Assembly: GCA_028820325.1 (NCBI GenBank) | Contig: JAPPJO010000088.1 | Location: 310,001-374,000 of the forward strand | Direction of reading: 5' to 3' | Length of the DNA stretch: 64,000 bases | Source of the DNA: Gammaproteobacteria bacterium | Lineage (GTDB): Bacteria; Gemmatimonadota; Gemmatimonadetes; Longimicrobiales; Gaopeijiaceae | Shown here: in pieces, positions 47,235-56,520 of the stretch | Layout: the number at the start of each line of letters is the position of its first letter | Numbering within the stretch: position 1 is the stretch's first letter | Program-made: the position numbers and the translations under genes | The notes under the pieces: model-generated | The model's database searches: none | What the model saw: only the letters and a program-made list of their open reading frames with translations | Told to the model about the DNA's origin: nothing

Positions 47235-48383
47235 TCACCCCACGACGTTGATCATGTCGAAGATGGGAAGGTACATGGACACGATCATTCCACCCACCAC
47301 GACGCCCAGGACGGTGGCCATCGCCGGCTCGAATGCCGCCAGCAGGGCCTCTATCGAGCGCCCGGTCTCATCGTCGTAGAAGTCGGCGATCTTCGCCAAC
47401 ATCTCGTCCAGACCGCCGGTCTGCTCGCCGACGTGGATCATCTGCAGCACCATGGGCGGGAAGATCCCGGATGCCCGGAGAGGCTCGGCGATGGTGTTCC
47501 CCCCCGCGATCGATCTCCGGGAGTTCATGACGGCGTCGTGCACCACGCGGTTGCCCGTGCTCGCGGCGGTGATTTCCAGCGCCTCCAGAATCGCCACGCC
47601 GGAGGCCACCAGGGTGCCCAGCGTGCGGGCGAATCGGACCATTGCCATCTTCAGGCACAGCGGGCCGACCACCGGGGAAGCCAGCAGCAGGCGGTCCAGA
47701 ACCAGGCGGGCGCGAGGGGTGGCGCGGGCGCGCCCCAACCCGACCCACGCGCCCGCGGTGAAGAGAGGTGGAAGCCACCAGAATGCCCGCAGGCTCTCGG
47801 AAAGACCGATGACCAGCCGGGTGGGCAGCGGCAAGGGCAGATCCGACGCCGCGAACATCTCCTGAAAGGTCGGGATCACGAACTCGAGCAGGACCAGCAG
47901 GGCACAGGCGGCCACCACCACCACCACCGCCGGGTAGATCAGGGCGCCGCGCACCTTGCGCGAGAGACGGTCGGTTCGTTCGAGCGAGTCGGCCAGGCGC
48001 GCCAGCACTGTATCCAGCACGCCCCCCGCCTCCCCCGCGGCGACCATGCTGACGAACAGTTGACTGAATACCGCCGGATGCTCACCGAGCGCTCCCGCAA
48101 GGGTCCGGCCCGCCTCGATGTCGTGACGCACGTCGCCCACCACCGCCGCCAGCCTCGCGTTGCCGGCCTGCTCCGCGAGCACCCCCAGACTGGGCGCCAG
48201 GGGCAGGCCGGACTGGATCATGGTGGCGAACTGGCGCGCGAACACCGCGATGTCGCGCGACGGTACGCGGCCTCGGAACGGTGAACGGATCCGCCGCCAC
48301 ATCGCTCCGGCACCCGGGCGCCGTTGCGAGAGGGAGACCGCTCGGGATCTGCCCGCCCGCTCAAACGCCGGGAGTTCTCCCAC
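47235..48383 (-). CDS. pilC: Type IV pilus inner-membrane platform protein PilC (GspF family)
   Basis: PilC is the inner-membrane platform for pilus assembly. From GTG 48383 the product has 382 residues; ATG 48302 (355 residues) is an alternative start. Two GspF domains occur: FARQFATMIQSGLPLAPSLGVLAEQAGN (first) and FARTLGTLVASGVAILEALEITAASTGN (second), each ending near a membrane helix (VVVVVAACALLVLLEFVIPTFQEMF; ATVLGVVVGGMIVSMYLPIFDMI). PilT precedes it with a 6-base gap. Its product would act with the PilMNOP proteins in the other cluster. Confidence 0.94.
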   Translation of the reverse strand: MGELPAFERAGRSRAVSLSQRRPGAGAMWRRIRSPFRGRVPSRDIAVFARQFATMIQSGLPLAPSLGVLAEQAGNARLAAVVGDVRHDIEAGRTLAGALGEHPAVFSQLFVSMVAAGEAGGVLDTVLARLADSLERTDRLSRKVRGALIYPAVVVVVAACALLVLLEFVIPTFQEMFAASDLPLPLPTRLVIGLSESLRAFWWLPPLFTAGAWVGLGRARATPRARLVLDRLLLASPVVGPLCLKMAMVRFARTLGTLVASGVAILEALEITAASTGNRVVHDAVMNSRRSIAGGNTIAEPLRASGIFPPMVLQMIHVGEQTGGLDEMLAKIADFYDDETGRSIEALLAAFEPAMATVLGVVVGGMIVSMYLPIFDMINVVG

Positions 48384-48389
48384 GGGCCG

Positions 48390-49529
48390 CTAGGAGAGCC
48401 GCGGGTCGCCGAGCGACCGGAGCAGCTCCGCGGGATCCGGGGAGACCCGCATCGCGGCCTCCGTGGACACCTCTCCGCGCATGCGGAGCTGGCGCAGTGC
48501 ATCGTTCATGGTCTGCATGCCGTGCTTTCTCCCCGCCTGCATCATCGAGGGAATCTGGTGGACCTTGCGGTCGCGGATGGCGGCGCGCACCGCCGGTGTG
48601 CAGATGAGCACCTCGCACGCCGCAACGCGCCCGCGCCCACGCGCCCGCTGCAGCAGGTTCTGGGTCACCACCCCCTCCAGCACCAGGGCCAACTGGGCAC
48701 GCACCTGCGCCTGCCGTCCCGACGCGAAGACGTCGATGATGCGGTGCACCGAGGCCGCGGCCGAATTGGTGTGCAGCGTCGCCAGCACCAGGTGCCCGGT
48801 TTCCGCAATGGTCAGCGCCGCCGAGATGGTCTCGGGATCCCGCATCTCGCCGATGAGGATGACATCCGGATCCTGCCGGGTCGCCGACTTCAGAGCGGCC
48901 GCGAAGCTCATCGTGTCGGAACCCACCTCGCGCTGGCTTACGACGCAGCCCCTGGACGGATGAACGAACTCCACCGGGTCTTCGATGGTGACGATATGGC
49001 CCTTCCGGGTCTCGTTGATCCGGCTGAGCATGGCGGCCAGGGTCGTCGACTTCCCGGAACCGGTAGGCCCGGTGACCAGCACGAGGCCGTGGGGCCGCTC
49101 CACCAGGCGGCGCACCACGCCCGGAAGGCGCAGGTCCTCCAGCCTGGGGATCTCGTGGGGGATTCTGCGCAAGGCCATGGCCGGCTGGCCCCGCTGGCGA
49201 TGGCAACTGCAGCGAAAGCGCGCGATGTCCGGCAGATTGAATGCGAAATCGACCTCGCCCCCCGCTGCAAGCTGCTCTCTCCGAGCCTGCGTGAGCACCG
49301 AATCCACCAGCTCCGCCGCCTCTTGCGGACCAAGCGCGCCGCCGCGGCGCGCGTCGGCAAGCTCGCCATCGATGCGAAGCCTGGGCGGGATTCCGGCCGT
49401 GACGTGCAGGTCGGAAGCGTCCCTTTCCACCATCTCCGCCAGCAGCGCACGCAGCGTGGGCGGGAAGCCGCGCCCGTCCTCAAACGGGTCCGAGGCGGGT
49501 ACCGGTAAGGCCGCAGTCGTGTCCGTCAT
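48390..49529 (-). CDS. pilT: Pilus retraction ATPase PilT
   Basis: PilT is the hexameric ATPase that disassembles pili to power twitching and DNA uptake. The 379-residue product has Walker A GPTGSGKST, an Asp box HIVTIEDPVEFVH, Walker B DVILIGEMRDPETI and the His box GHLVLATLHTNSA. The PilT-type AIRDRK-type helix of the C-terminal domain is seen as CTPAVRAAIRDRKVHQIPSMMQAG, which supports PilT rather than PilB. It overlaps the ComEA-like gene by 4 bp. Confidence 0.96.
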   Translation of the reverse strand: MTDTTAALPVPASDPFEDGRGFPPTLRALLAEMVERDASDLHVTAGIPPRLRIDGELADARRGGALGPQEAAELVDSVLTQARREQLAAGGEVDFAFNLPDIARFRCSCHRQRGQPAMALRRIPHEIPRLEDLRLPGVVRRLVERPHGLVLVTGPTGSGKSTTLAAMLSRINETRKGHIVTIEDPVEFVHPSRGCVVSQREVGSDTMSFAAALKSATRQDPDVILIGEMRDPETISAALTIAETGHLVLATLHTNSAAASVHRIIDVFASGRQAQVRAQLALVLEGVVTQNLLQRARGRGRVAACEVLICTPAVRAAIRDRKVHQIPSMMQAGRKHGMQTMNDALRQLRMRGEVSTEAAMRVSPDPAELLRSLGDPRLS

Positions 49530-50206
49530 TGTCGCACGAAGAAGCGGCCGCGCATGGATTCGAGCGTTGCCGGCCCGATCCCGCGCACCTCGATCAGGTC
49601 TTCCACCCGCCCGAAACCACCCACTTCGTCACGGCGCGCGATGATTCGCGCCGCGAGCGCGGGACCGATGCCACGCACCTGCTCGAGCTCCTCGGAGGTG
49701 GCACGGTTGAGGTCGATGGCGGGCGCCACCTGATGGTTCGCAGACGAAGCGGCGTTCCGGACCGGCCGCGGCTTTGCCGTGACCACCCCGCGCACGCGCC
49801 TTCCTCCACCGCCCGCCTCCAGAGTCAGGTGCGGCGCGAGCCGCTCGATCGTCGCCGGCCCGATGCCGCGCACCCGCGTGAGCGCCCCGACATCCCCGAA
49901 GGGACCCTCCGCGCTCCGTGATTCCACGATTGCCCGGGCCGCCGCCGGCCCGATGCCGGGCAGCCGGTCGAGCTCCTCTTCGCTCGCCGTGTTCGGGTCC
50001 AGGCGCTCACCCTGGGCAAGCGGGGCCGACCGCCGCTCCTGCTCGTCGACCATCTCGCGCGAATCCGCGGCCAGCGCGTCGGCCGAAACGGTGTCGGCCT
50101 CGAGGGCGAGGGGAGGCCGCACCGCTTCCAGCCCCGCCCGCGCGGCGCCCGCCAGAAAGAGGACGCCGGCCGTGATCGCCAGGGTGCGTGATTCGTCGCG
50201 TGTCAT
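49526..50206 (-). CDS. ComEA-like helix-hairpin-helix protein with two HhH units
   Basis: A 226-residue membrane-anchored DNA-binding protein. An N-terminal hydrophobic helix (about 8-25) leads to two ComEA-type HhH domains: DPNTASEEELDRLPGIGPAAARAIVESR with a GIGPATIERLAPHL follow-up, and DLNRATSEELEQVRGIGPALAARIIARRDEVGGFGRVEDLIEVRGIGPATLESM. ComEA captures DNA in the periplasm during transformation. Duplication of the HhH module and coupling with pilT support a competence role, by inference. Secretin and pilus genes are nearby; comEC is not in the window. Confidence 0.9.
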   Translation of the reverse strand: MTRDESRTLAITAGVLFLAGAARAGLEAVRPPLALEADTVSADALAADSREMVDEQERRSAPLAQGERLDPNTASEEELDRLPGIGPAAARAIVESRSAEGPFGDVGALTRVRGIGPATIERLAPHLTLEAGGGGRRVRGVVTAKPRPVRNAASSANHQVAPAIDLNRATSEELEQVRGIGPALAARIIARRDEVGGFGRVEDLIEVRGIGPATLESMRGRFFVRQ

Positions 50207-50331
50207 GATACGACGATCATTCCACGGCGGGGGCGAAGGAATGGCGGTTTGGGACCTTCTTTCCTCGAACGCGCGTCACCCGTTCCGGGAGCGGATCGCC
50301 GAATGCAGCCGCAGGCCCGCTGCGGCCATCC

Positions 50332-53300
50332 TCAGGGAAGTCCCGCGAAGGCTCCCGCGTTGTACACGAACTGGCCCCAGAGGCCGATCTGGAACTGGGT
50401 CGAACCCAGCCGCTGGCCGATGTTCGACTGGCGGTTGGTGTAGCTGGCCTGAAAGCCGACCTGCAGCTCGGAAACGACGGTGTCCAGCGTGAGGTTGAAG
50501 GTGGCGTTGCTCTGGTCCACGAAGGGCACGCACTCGTCGTTGCCGGAGGTGATGCGACAGTCGCTCTGCCCCGCCTGATTGTAGCGCAGAGAAGCCTGGA
50601 TCGGCCGTTCCAGCCGCGCTCCCAGTTCGCCCGGAGGCGTGAAGCTGCCGCTCATGGTGAAGACGTGGGTGTTTCGGCGACGGCGGGTGTCGCCCGTGGG
50701 ATCGGTGCCTTCGCCGCGGGTCATGGTGGTCCGGTAGCTGGCCGAAAAGCCGCCTCCCCAGCGCACCGACACGTCGAGCGGGATGGTTGCGTCCTCCTGC
50801 AGCCGCTGCTGCTGGGTTCCCGTGCCGAAGGAGAGTCGGCGGGTGTCGACCCGGTATCCCGAGTTCACGGTGAGGCGCTCGACCACCGGCTGCATGAACG
50901 ACGGCAACGGAATCGACGACGCCCTCAGGACGATGTTGGGCCAGCTGCGGGTATTCGCCGCGCGGTCGCTGCGCGTGTCGAAGGTGGCGATGTCGGTGAC
51001 CGAGTAGTCCACGCTCGCGGTGATTCCCGGCAGGAGCGTGACCCCCGAACCCGTGGCCCAGCCGTTCCGGTCCACGAGCGTGGCCGCGGTGGCCCCGTCC
51101 ACCACCCGGAAGCCGTCAAGATCGCTCAGCCCGAACTGATACCGCACATCCGGGTCCAGCACCTCGCGGTTGAAGCGCGAGGTGAGGCCGTCCTGCCAGT
51201 TGACCGTAATGGGCGAGAGCGCGCCGGCGAGACGGCGCATCGTCCCCTGGGGCGCAGCGTCGGACACGCCCGGCCTGGGCGGGCCGCCCCGGGCGAGCGT
51301 CCCCGGGTCGAAGATGACGGAAGCGCTCGCGCTCCGCTGTCCGCCCACGTTGCGCTGGAGGTCGCGCAGCGTGTCCGCCTCCGCCACCTGGCGCCGCACG
51401 AGGGTGGCGTTGCGGTCGGAACTGTAGGTGGTCGTCCAGGTCAGCGTCCACTGCAGCCAGTCGGCGGGTCGGGGTCCCCAGCGCATGTTGGTGCGAACCC
51501 GGCGATTGGTCTCCCAGCCCAGATCGATGCCCCCCGGTGACCACCGCTCCCGCGCCAGCAGCGGCCGCACCGCCGGATCCCTGACCGCGAGTTCCGGAGC
51601 CAGCAGATCGCGGGTGGAAGTGAAGTCGGTGGTCGCGGTCACGGACTGAAAAGGCCGAAAGATGATGCGCGCATCCGTATCCACGCCTCTCCGGGGAGAC
51701 CGGGTGCGGGTCGCGGCGGAGTCGCCGGGCAGGCGCAGGATCTGCTCGTAGCGATAGGTCTGGTTGCGCTGGTTGGCGTAGGATGCCCCGAACCCGATCC
51801 GCTCCGGGCTCCAGCGCAGACGGCTCGCCAGCACCCGCTCCTCCAGCGATTCCGGAAGCAGGGCACGCACCACACCACCCAGAAAGCCCGGAACCACCGG
51901 CAGGGTGCGCGGCTCCAGCGCCCGGTCGTAGCCCACCCGCGCGTCCACCACCCGCGAATCCGAGTCCGAGGTGGCGGTCGCCGACTGCGACGACGAGTAC
52001 CCGGCGCGCGCGCTCAGCCCGTCCAGGAAGATCGCCGCCAGCGGGTTGCTGGAGGGCGTCCGTTTGCGGAACGACAGCCCGACGCGGGTTCGGTCGAAGG
52101 CGACCTTGCGCAGCCCCTCGAGCCGGTCGGCGCGGATATCGCTCCTCAGCAGGAAGGTGGGATCCTGGCCGGAGGTGGTATGCGAAACGGTCAGCGGCAG
52201 CTCGATTCCCCAGGACGCGGGGGTGAAGCGGCTCAGCTGCAGCGTCGAGTTCGCCGTCCACTGCTGGTCGCGCTGGTAGCTGGGATCGCCTTCCAACTGG
52301 CGGAACAGGGCGCCCCGGTCGGAGACCGAGATGCGCGTGGTCATGAAGTCGGACGCGTTCAGGTCCACGTTCAGGTGGCTGGCAAGTCCGCGGTCGGTGA
52401 CGGCCCTGGAGAGACGGAAATCATTGATCCACACTTCGCCGTCGTCGGGGAAGTCGCCCTCGTTCCAGACGCCCAGCGACAGCTCGCGCACCTGCGAGAG
52501 ATTGGGGGCGCGCGCCCGGTCCTGAAGCACCACCGCGTAGGTCGAGTCGGCGCTCCAGACCACCAGCGCCGGCGCGCCCGCGGTCGGCGGATCCTCGATG
52601 AGCCGCTGCTCCGCCTCGCTGCGCAATTCGAGCCAGCGGTCGAAGTCCACCAGAACCTCCGGGAGCCAGTCCTCGGCCCGGGTTCCGTCGGGATCCACAG
52701 CCGGTTCCAGCGGTGTGCGGTAGAGATAGAAGTTGTCCTCGTCGCTCCCGACCTTCAGGAAGAAATACACAGGACGGCCCATCCCCCAGTCGCCTCGGCG
52801 CGCCAGTGCCCAGATGCGCGCCTGCCTGTAGGTGAGGAAGTTCCTGGGACGCTGGGGAAAGCGGTGATAGACCTCCGCCCTCTCCCCGGGGGGAAGCCCC
52901 CTGTAGGTGATGCCGAGCGCCTTCTCGCTGAACTCCACGCCCTGCGCCCCCAAGGCGCTGACGGGATCGTCGAGCTGTTCCACGACGCCGGGCGGCGGAT
53001 GGTAGGCGGCACCCACCTCCACCGCGCCCACCGGGCTCACCTCGATGGCGCCTCCCGTCCCCGGGTCATCGCCGGTCATTCCGGTGAGCACCCCCTCGCC
53101 CGCGCGCTTCACCCAGCGCGAGCCCACCAGGCGCATGCGCGCCAGCACGGCCGCGCCGTCGCCGTTGCCGGTGATCGTGAGACGCAGGTGCTTGACGGCG
53201 CGAAAATCGCCGTCGGTGAAGATCCCGCCGGGATTGATCGCCTGCGGCCCGCGCAGCGGAATCCGGTAAAGGCGGAACTGGGTTCCGGTCTCGATGGTGT

Positions 53301-56300
53301 CGCGCACCAGGTAGGGGGAGGATCCGTCGAGCTCCACCAGGTAGCGCATGTAGCGCTCGTCGATGTCCAGATTGCCGTCCCCGTCCAGGTCTTCCGAGTC
53401 CGGACGTCCGTTGCCCCGGGTGCAGTTGACCCTGGGGTCGCCGATGCGGTAGACGACCGCCCGGGTCGCCAGGCACGCCTCGTCCCACAGCCCGCGCTGG
53501 TCAAGCTCGTCGTTCCATATCTCGCCCTGGCGCGGGTCGGCTTCCTGGTCGAGCGCACCGAGTCCCCACGTGTTTCCGCCCTCGCGGGTCCCGCCGGTGA
53601 GCCCGTTGGCGTCCACGAACAGCGCATCCTCGCTCACCGTCCCCAGGTCGAAGACGAGGGTAAGTTCCTCACCCCCCGCGATGTACAGATCCAGAAACTC
53701 GGTCCGGGTCAGGTCGAGGCCGGTGCTCGCGAGATTGGCGGTGATCGAGCGCCAGCGCCTGCGGTCGAACCGTCCCCCGGCGGCGCCGTCGCCGACCCCG
53801 AAGGTGAGCAGCAGCCCGGGTTCGCGGAACTCGTTGCCCGCAAAGTTGATCTGCCGGTCGATGTCGTTGCGGGGGAGAAAGCCCTCGAAGACGCCCGTGC
53901 TATCCCCGCCCGCCCCCTCGGTGATCCAGGTATGCTGCCACTGGAGGGAGGCGATGTCGCCGGCGCCGAGCTCCGGCGGAAGGGCCTCGAGCGCGCCGTC
54001 GCGAAACTGCGGCGCGCTTCCCAGCCGCCAGCCCGTGCTCAGGCTGGAGAGCGGAAGGTCGCTCGTGGAATCGAAGTCGTGCAGGTAGACGTCGCCCGCG
54101 GTGTTCGGGCTCGGCAGAGAGAGCGCCATCTCCCCGTTCACGCTCAGCCGCGAGATGCCCGAGTGCGCCAGCCCGGGGATCCGGTCCAGCGCCCGGTCCA
54201 GGGCCGGCAGTTCCAGGTCCATGCGTCCGTTCAGGCCACCCAGAACGATCGAAGCCGGCTCGACGCCAAGCTGGGGCCGGCGCAGGAGCCCCCTCTCGCG
54301 CTGGTACAGCCCGAGGAAGTTGAGCTCTCCCGCATCCCCGAGCGCGGTGCTGGCGTTCATGCCGAAGACCGAGGTCGGAGCGATCTGAAAGAGCGCCTGC
54401 TGCTCCCAGGTGGCGCGCAGGTCCCCCTGCGGGTCGCTGGCGAAGAGATTCTCCGCGTCGAGCAGCTGCACCTGTCCCATGTCGTAGTCGATGACGTAGT
54501 CGGTGCGCGCCTCGAGCGCGCGGTCTCCGAAGAACAGCCGCTCGCTGCCGTCGCGGATGCCCAGCGCACCCAGCGAGAAGGACGAGATGAGCCCCTCGCT
54601 GCGCACGCGGAAGGGAATGGTGAGCCAGTAGAGCCCGGCGTTCTCACGCTCGTAGGGATCGACTGCGTCGTAGATCTCCGGGTTGGCGTCCCCCGCAAGG
54701 ATCTCGGAGGTCTCTTCGGCGGAGAGCCCCAGCGAGTATATCGGCGGTGGCTCGGCGAAGGGCCTGAGGGTCGGGAAGATGATGAAGGTGCCGGAAACCG
54801 CGGGCTGTTCCTCGAAGTCGTCGGCGGCGGGCTTGTAGACGTAGGCACGGTCGATGACATCGACGGGAGACTCCTCGTCGAGCCCGAGCAGCTTCAGGTA
54901 GGTGATGTCCTCTCCGGCGAGGCCGCGGGTGAAGGTTCTTCCGGCGCTCAGCTCGCCGACGGAGATGTCGAGCGATACCGACGGGATCTCCACGTCATTC
55001 GAGCCCGATACCCGGTAGACCTGGTGCATCTCCAGGTCCCAGGTGGGCCGGCCCGGCTGGTGGTTGGGCTCCGACGCGCGCAACAGCGAGAGGCGCGGCC
55101 GTCCCCCCTCGTTGTGAATGCGCTCCGGGTTGTAGTCGCCGATGGTGTCGCCGGCCGCGGTGACATAGGTGACCGCCAGCATCTCGTCGCGGCGCAGCGG
55201 GCTGCGGAGCGCGATCCACAGGCCGCTCGGATGGACGAAGTAGTCGACCCCCGCCTGCAAGTAGCGGAACCACCCTGATTCCGTCACCGTGTCGTCCCCG
55301 AGCGTGGCCGAGGCGTCGGCCTGGATATAGCCCTCCACCTGCTGGCGGGTGACGGGGTCGTTCTCGAAGCGGTAGAGCTGAATCGGTTCCGCGCCCGGGA
55401 TGGCGGAGGAGGGTACCGTGCTGGGATCCGCCCCAAGGACGTCGATGTGCGGGTAGTCGAAGAGGTTGCGCGGGTCGGCGAGGAAGAAGAACTGGCCGCG
55501 CACGTAGTCGGCATTGTCGACCACGATGGTGTCCTCCTGCACGAAGGCGCGGTCGGTGCCCGCTCCCGCCAGGCGGAACTCCCGCGAGGACAGGTCGCCC
55601 CGCTGTTGCGCGAACACGGTCTCGAAGTCCACCGGGCCCAGCTGGCCGGTGGCCCGCAACCCGAAGTTGCCGGCCGGAATGCCCTCGGTGAGGAAGCGCG
55701 AATCGGGCAGCCCGAAGGTCACGTCCCCGACCTCGACGCCCTGGAGAATCTCGTCCTCCACGCCCTCATAGAAGACGTTGATGTTGTTGGTGGCCGAGAA
55801 CTCGCGGGTCTGGTCGTAATCGACGTTCACCACGATCCGCTCCGAGATGGTGCCACCCATCTGGACTCCGAACTGGAGTTCAGGCACGAGCCGGGGCAGA
55901 AGTCCGGGCTGGCACCCCAGCTGGATGCCGGCATCGCAGGGACGGAAGCGGGTCCAGTCGCCCCCGAACTCGGCCCTCCCCCGGATGCGCGCGTCCAGCC
56001 CCCGCAACTCGATCGGCCCGGCCCCGGGGATGGCGACGGCCTCCGGCTCGGGAGGGAGTTCGGGAAGGAAACCCACCGGACCGGCATCCGCCGGGTCCGC
56101 TTCCGGGGAGGGGCGGGTGATGCGGCCCGCGAGCACAGCGCCCGGCCGCAGGAGGGACGCGGCGCCGGGGCCCGGTTGCCCGAGCACGGCGGGCCGGAAC
56201 CATGGCGAGCCGGCGCCCGGCACGGGATCGAAGGCGACCGGGAAGAGCAGCGGGACGCGCGCCAGCCCGAGGGAGGCCAGCACCGGCGGAGGGAGAGGCG

Positions 56301-56436
56301 TGGAGGCGAGCTGGGGCGGCGGCGGAAAGAGCCCCCGCCAGTCCACGGCGTCCGGGCCGGGGGCGGCCTGGGGGGCGGCGGCCGCCGGCACGAGGAGCCC
56401 GAGCGCCGGAAGCATCGCGGCCATCCGCCAACCCAT
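50332..56436 (-). CDS. sprA: SprA/Sov-like giant outer-membrane protein
   Basis: A 2034-residue protein. A signal peptide (about 1-20: LPALGLLVPAAAAPQ) is followed by beta-rich sequence. The N-terminal third contains FYEGVEDEILQGVEVGDVTF, GNFGLRATGQLGPVDFETVFAQQRG and the FFFLADPRNLFDYPHIDV stretch, all resembling SprA, the type IX secretion outer-membrane channel of Bacteroidota. The rest alternates beta strands, typical of a very large barrel, and the end is QFQIGLWGQFVYNAGAFAGLP. No other PorU/PorV-like type IX gene is in the window. The start at ATG 56436 was chosen from the signal sequence; longer TTG/GTG starts exist. Confidence 0.88.
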   Translation of the reverse strand: MGWRMAAMLPALGLLVPAAAAPQAAPGPDAVDWRGLFPPPPQLASTPLPPPVLASLGLARVPLLFPVAFDPVPGAGSPWFRPAVLGQPGPGAASLLRPGAVLAGRITRPSPEADPADAGPVGFLPELPPEPEAVAIPGAGPIELRGLDARIRGRAEFGGDWTRFRPCDAGIQLGCQPGLLPRLVPELQFGVQMGGTISERIVVNVDYDQTREFSATNNINVFYEGVEDEILQGVEVGDVTFGLPDSRFLTEGIPAGNFGLRATGQLGPVDFETVFAQQRGDLSSREFRLAGAGTDRAFVQEDTIVVDNADYVRGQFFFLADPRNLFDYPHIDVLGADPSTVPSSAIPGAEPIQLYRFENDPVTRQQVEGYIQADASATLGDDTVTESGWFRYLQAGVDYFVHPSGLWIALRSPLRRDEMLAVTYVTAAGDTIGDYNPERIHNEGGRPRLSLLRASEPNHQPGRPTWDLEMHQVYRVSGSNDVEIPSVSLDISVGELSAGRTFTRGLAGEDITYLKLLGLDEESPVDVIDRAYVYKPAADDFEEQPAVSGTFIIFPTLRPFAEPPPIYSLGLSAEETSEILAGDANPEIYDAVDPYERENAGLYWLTIPFRVRSEGLISSFSLGALGIRDGSERLFFGDRALEARTDYVIDYDMGQVQLLDAENLFASDPQGDLRATWEQQALFQIAPTSVFGMNASTALGDAGELNFLGLYQRERGLLRRPQLGVEPASIVLGGLNGRMDLELPALDRALDRIPGLAHSGISRLSVNGEMALSLPSPNTAGDVYLHDFDSTSDLPLSSLSTGWRLGSAPQFRDGALEALPPELGAGDIASLQWQHTWITEGAGGDSTGVFEGFLPRNDIDRQINFAGNEFREPGLLLTFGVGDGAAGGRFDRRRWRSITANLASTGLDLTRTEFLDLYIAGGEELTLVFDLGTVSEDALFVDANGLTGGTREGGNTWGLGALDQEADPRQGEIWNDELDQRGLWDEACLATRAVVYRIGDPRVNCTRGNGRPDSEDLDGDGNLDIDERYMRYLVELDGSSPYLVRDTIETGTQFRLYRIPLRGPQAINPGGIFTDGDFRAVKHLRLTITGNGDGAAVLARMRLVGSRWVKRAGEGVLTGMTGDDPGTGGAIEVSPVGAVEVGAAYHPPPGVVEQLDDPVSALGAQGVEFSEKALGITYRGLPPGERAEVYHRFPQRPRNFLTYRQARIWALARRGDWGMGRPVYFFLKVGSDEDNFYLYRTPLEPAVDPDGTRAEDWLPEVLVDFDRWLELRSEAEQRLIEDPPTAGAPALVVWSADSTYAVVLQDRARAPNLSQVRELSLGVWNEGDFPDDGEVWINDFRLSRAVTDRGLASHLNVDLNASDFMTTRISVSDRGALFRQLEGDPSYQRDQQWTANSTLQLSRFTPASWGIELPLTVSHTTSGQDPTFLLRSDIRADRLEGLRKVAFDRTRVGLSFRKRTPSSNPLAAIFLDGLSARAGYSSSQSATATSDSDSRVVDARVGYDRALEPRTLPVVPGFLGGVVRALLPESLEERVLASRLRWSPERIGFGASYANQRNQTYRYEQILRLPGDSAATRTRSPRRGVDTDARIIFRPFQSVTATTDFTSTRDLLAPELAVRDPAVRPLLARERWSPGGIDLGWETNRRVRTNMRWGPRPADWLQWTLTWTTTYSSDRNATLVRRQVAEADTLRDLQRNVGGQRSASASVIFDPGTLARGGPPRPGVSDAAPQGTMRRLAGALSPITVNWQDGLTSRFNREVLDPDVRYQFGLSDLDGFRVVDGATAATLVDRNGWATGSGVTLLPGITASVDYSVTDIATFDTRSDRAANTRSWPNIVLRASSIPLPSFMQPVVERLTVNSGYRVDTRRLSFGTGTQQQRLQEDATIPLDVSVRWGGGFSASYRTTMTRGEGTDPTGDTRRRRNTHVFTMSGSFTPPGELGARLERPIQASLRYNQAGQSDCRITSGNDECVPFVDQSNATFNLTLDTVVSELQVGFQASYTNRQSNIGQRLGSTQFQIGLWGQFVYNAGAFAGLP

Positions 56437-56520
56437 CCCACCGGGACCACGGACACGCTGCCGGTGTACGGTGCGAGTTGAGGGAGGCTCGCTCAACGCC
56501 CAACCCGCAACCGGCTACGG

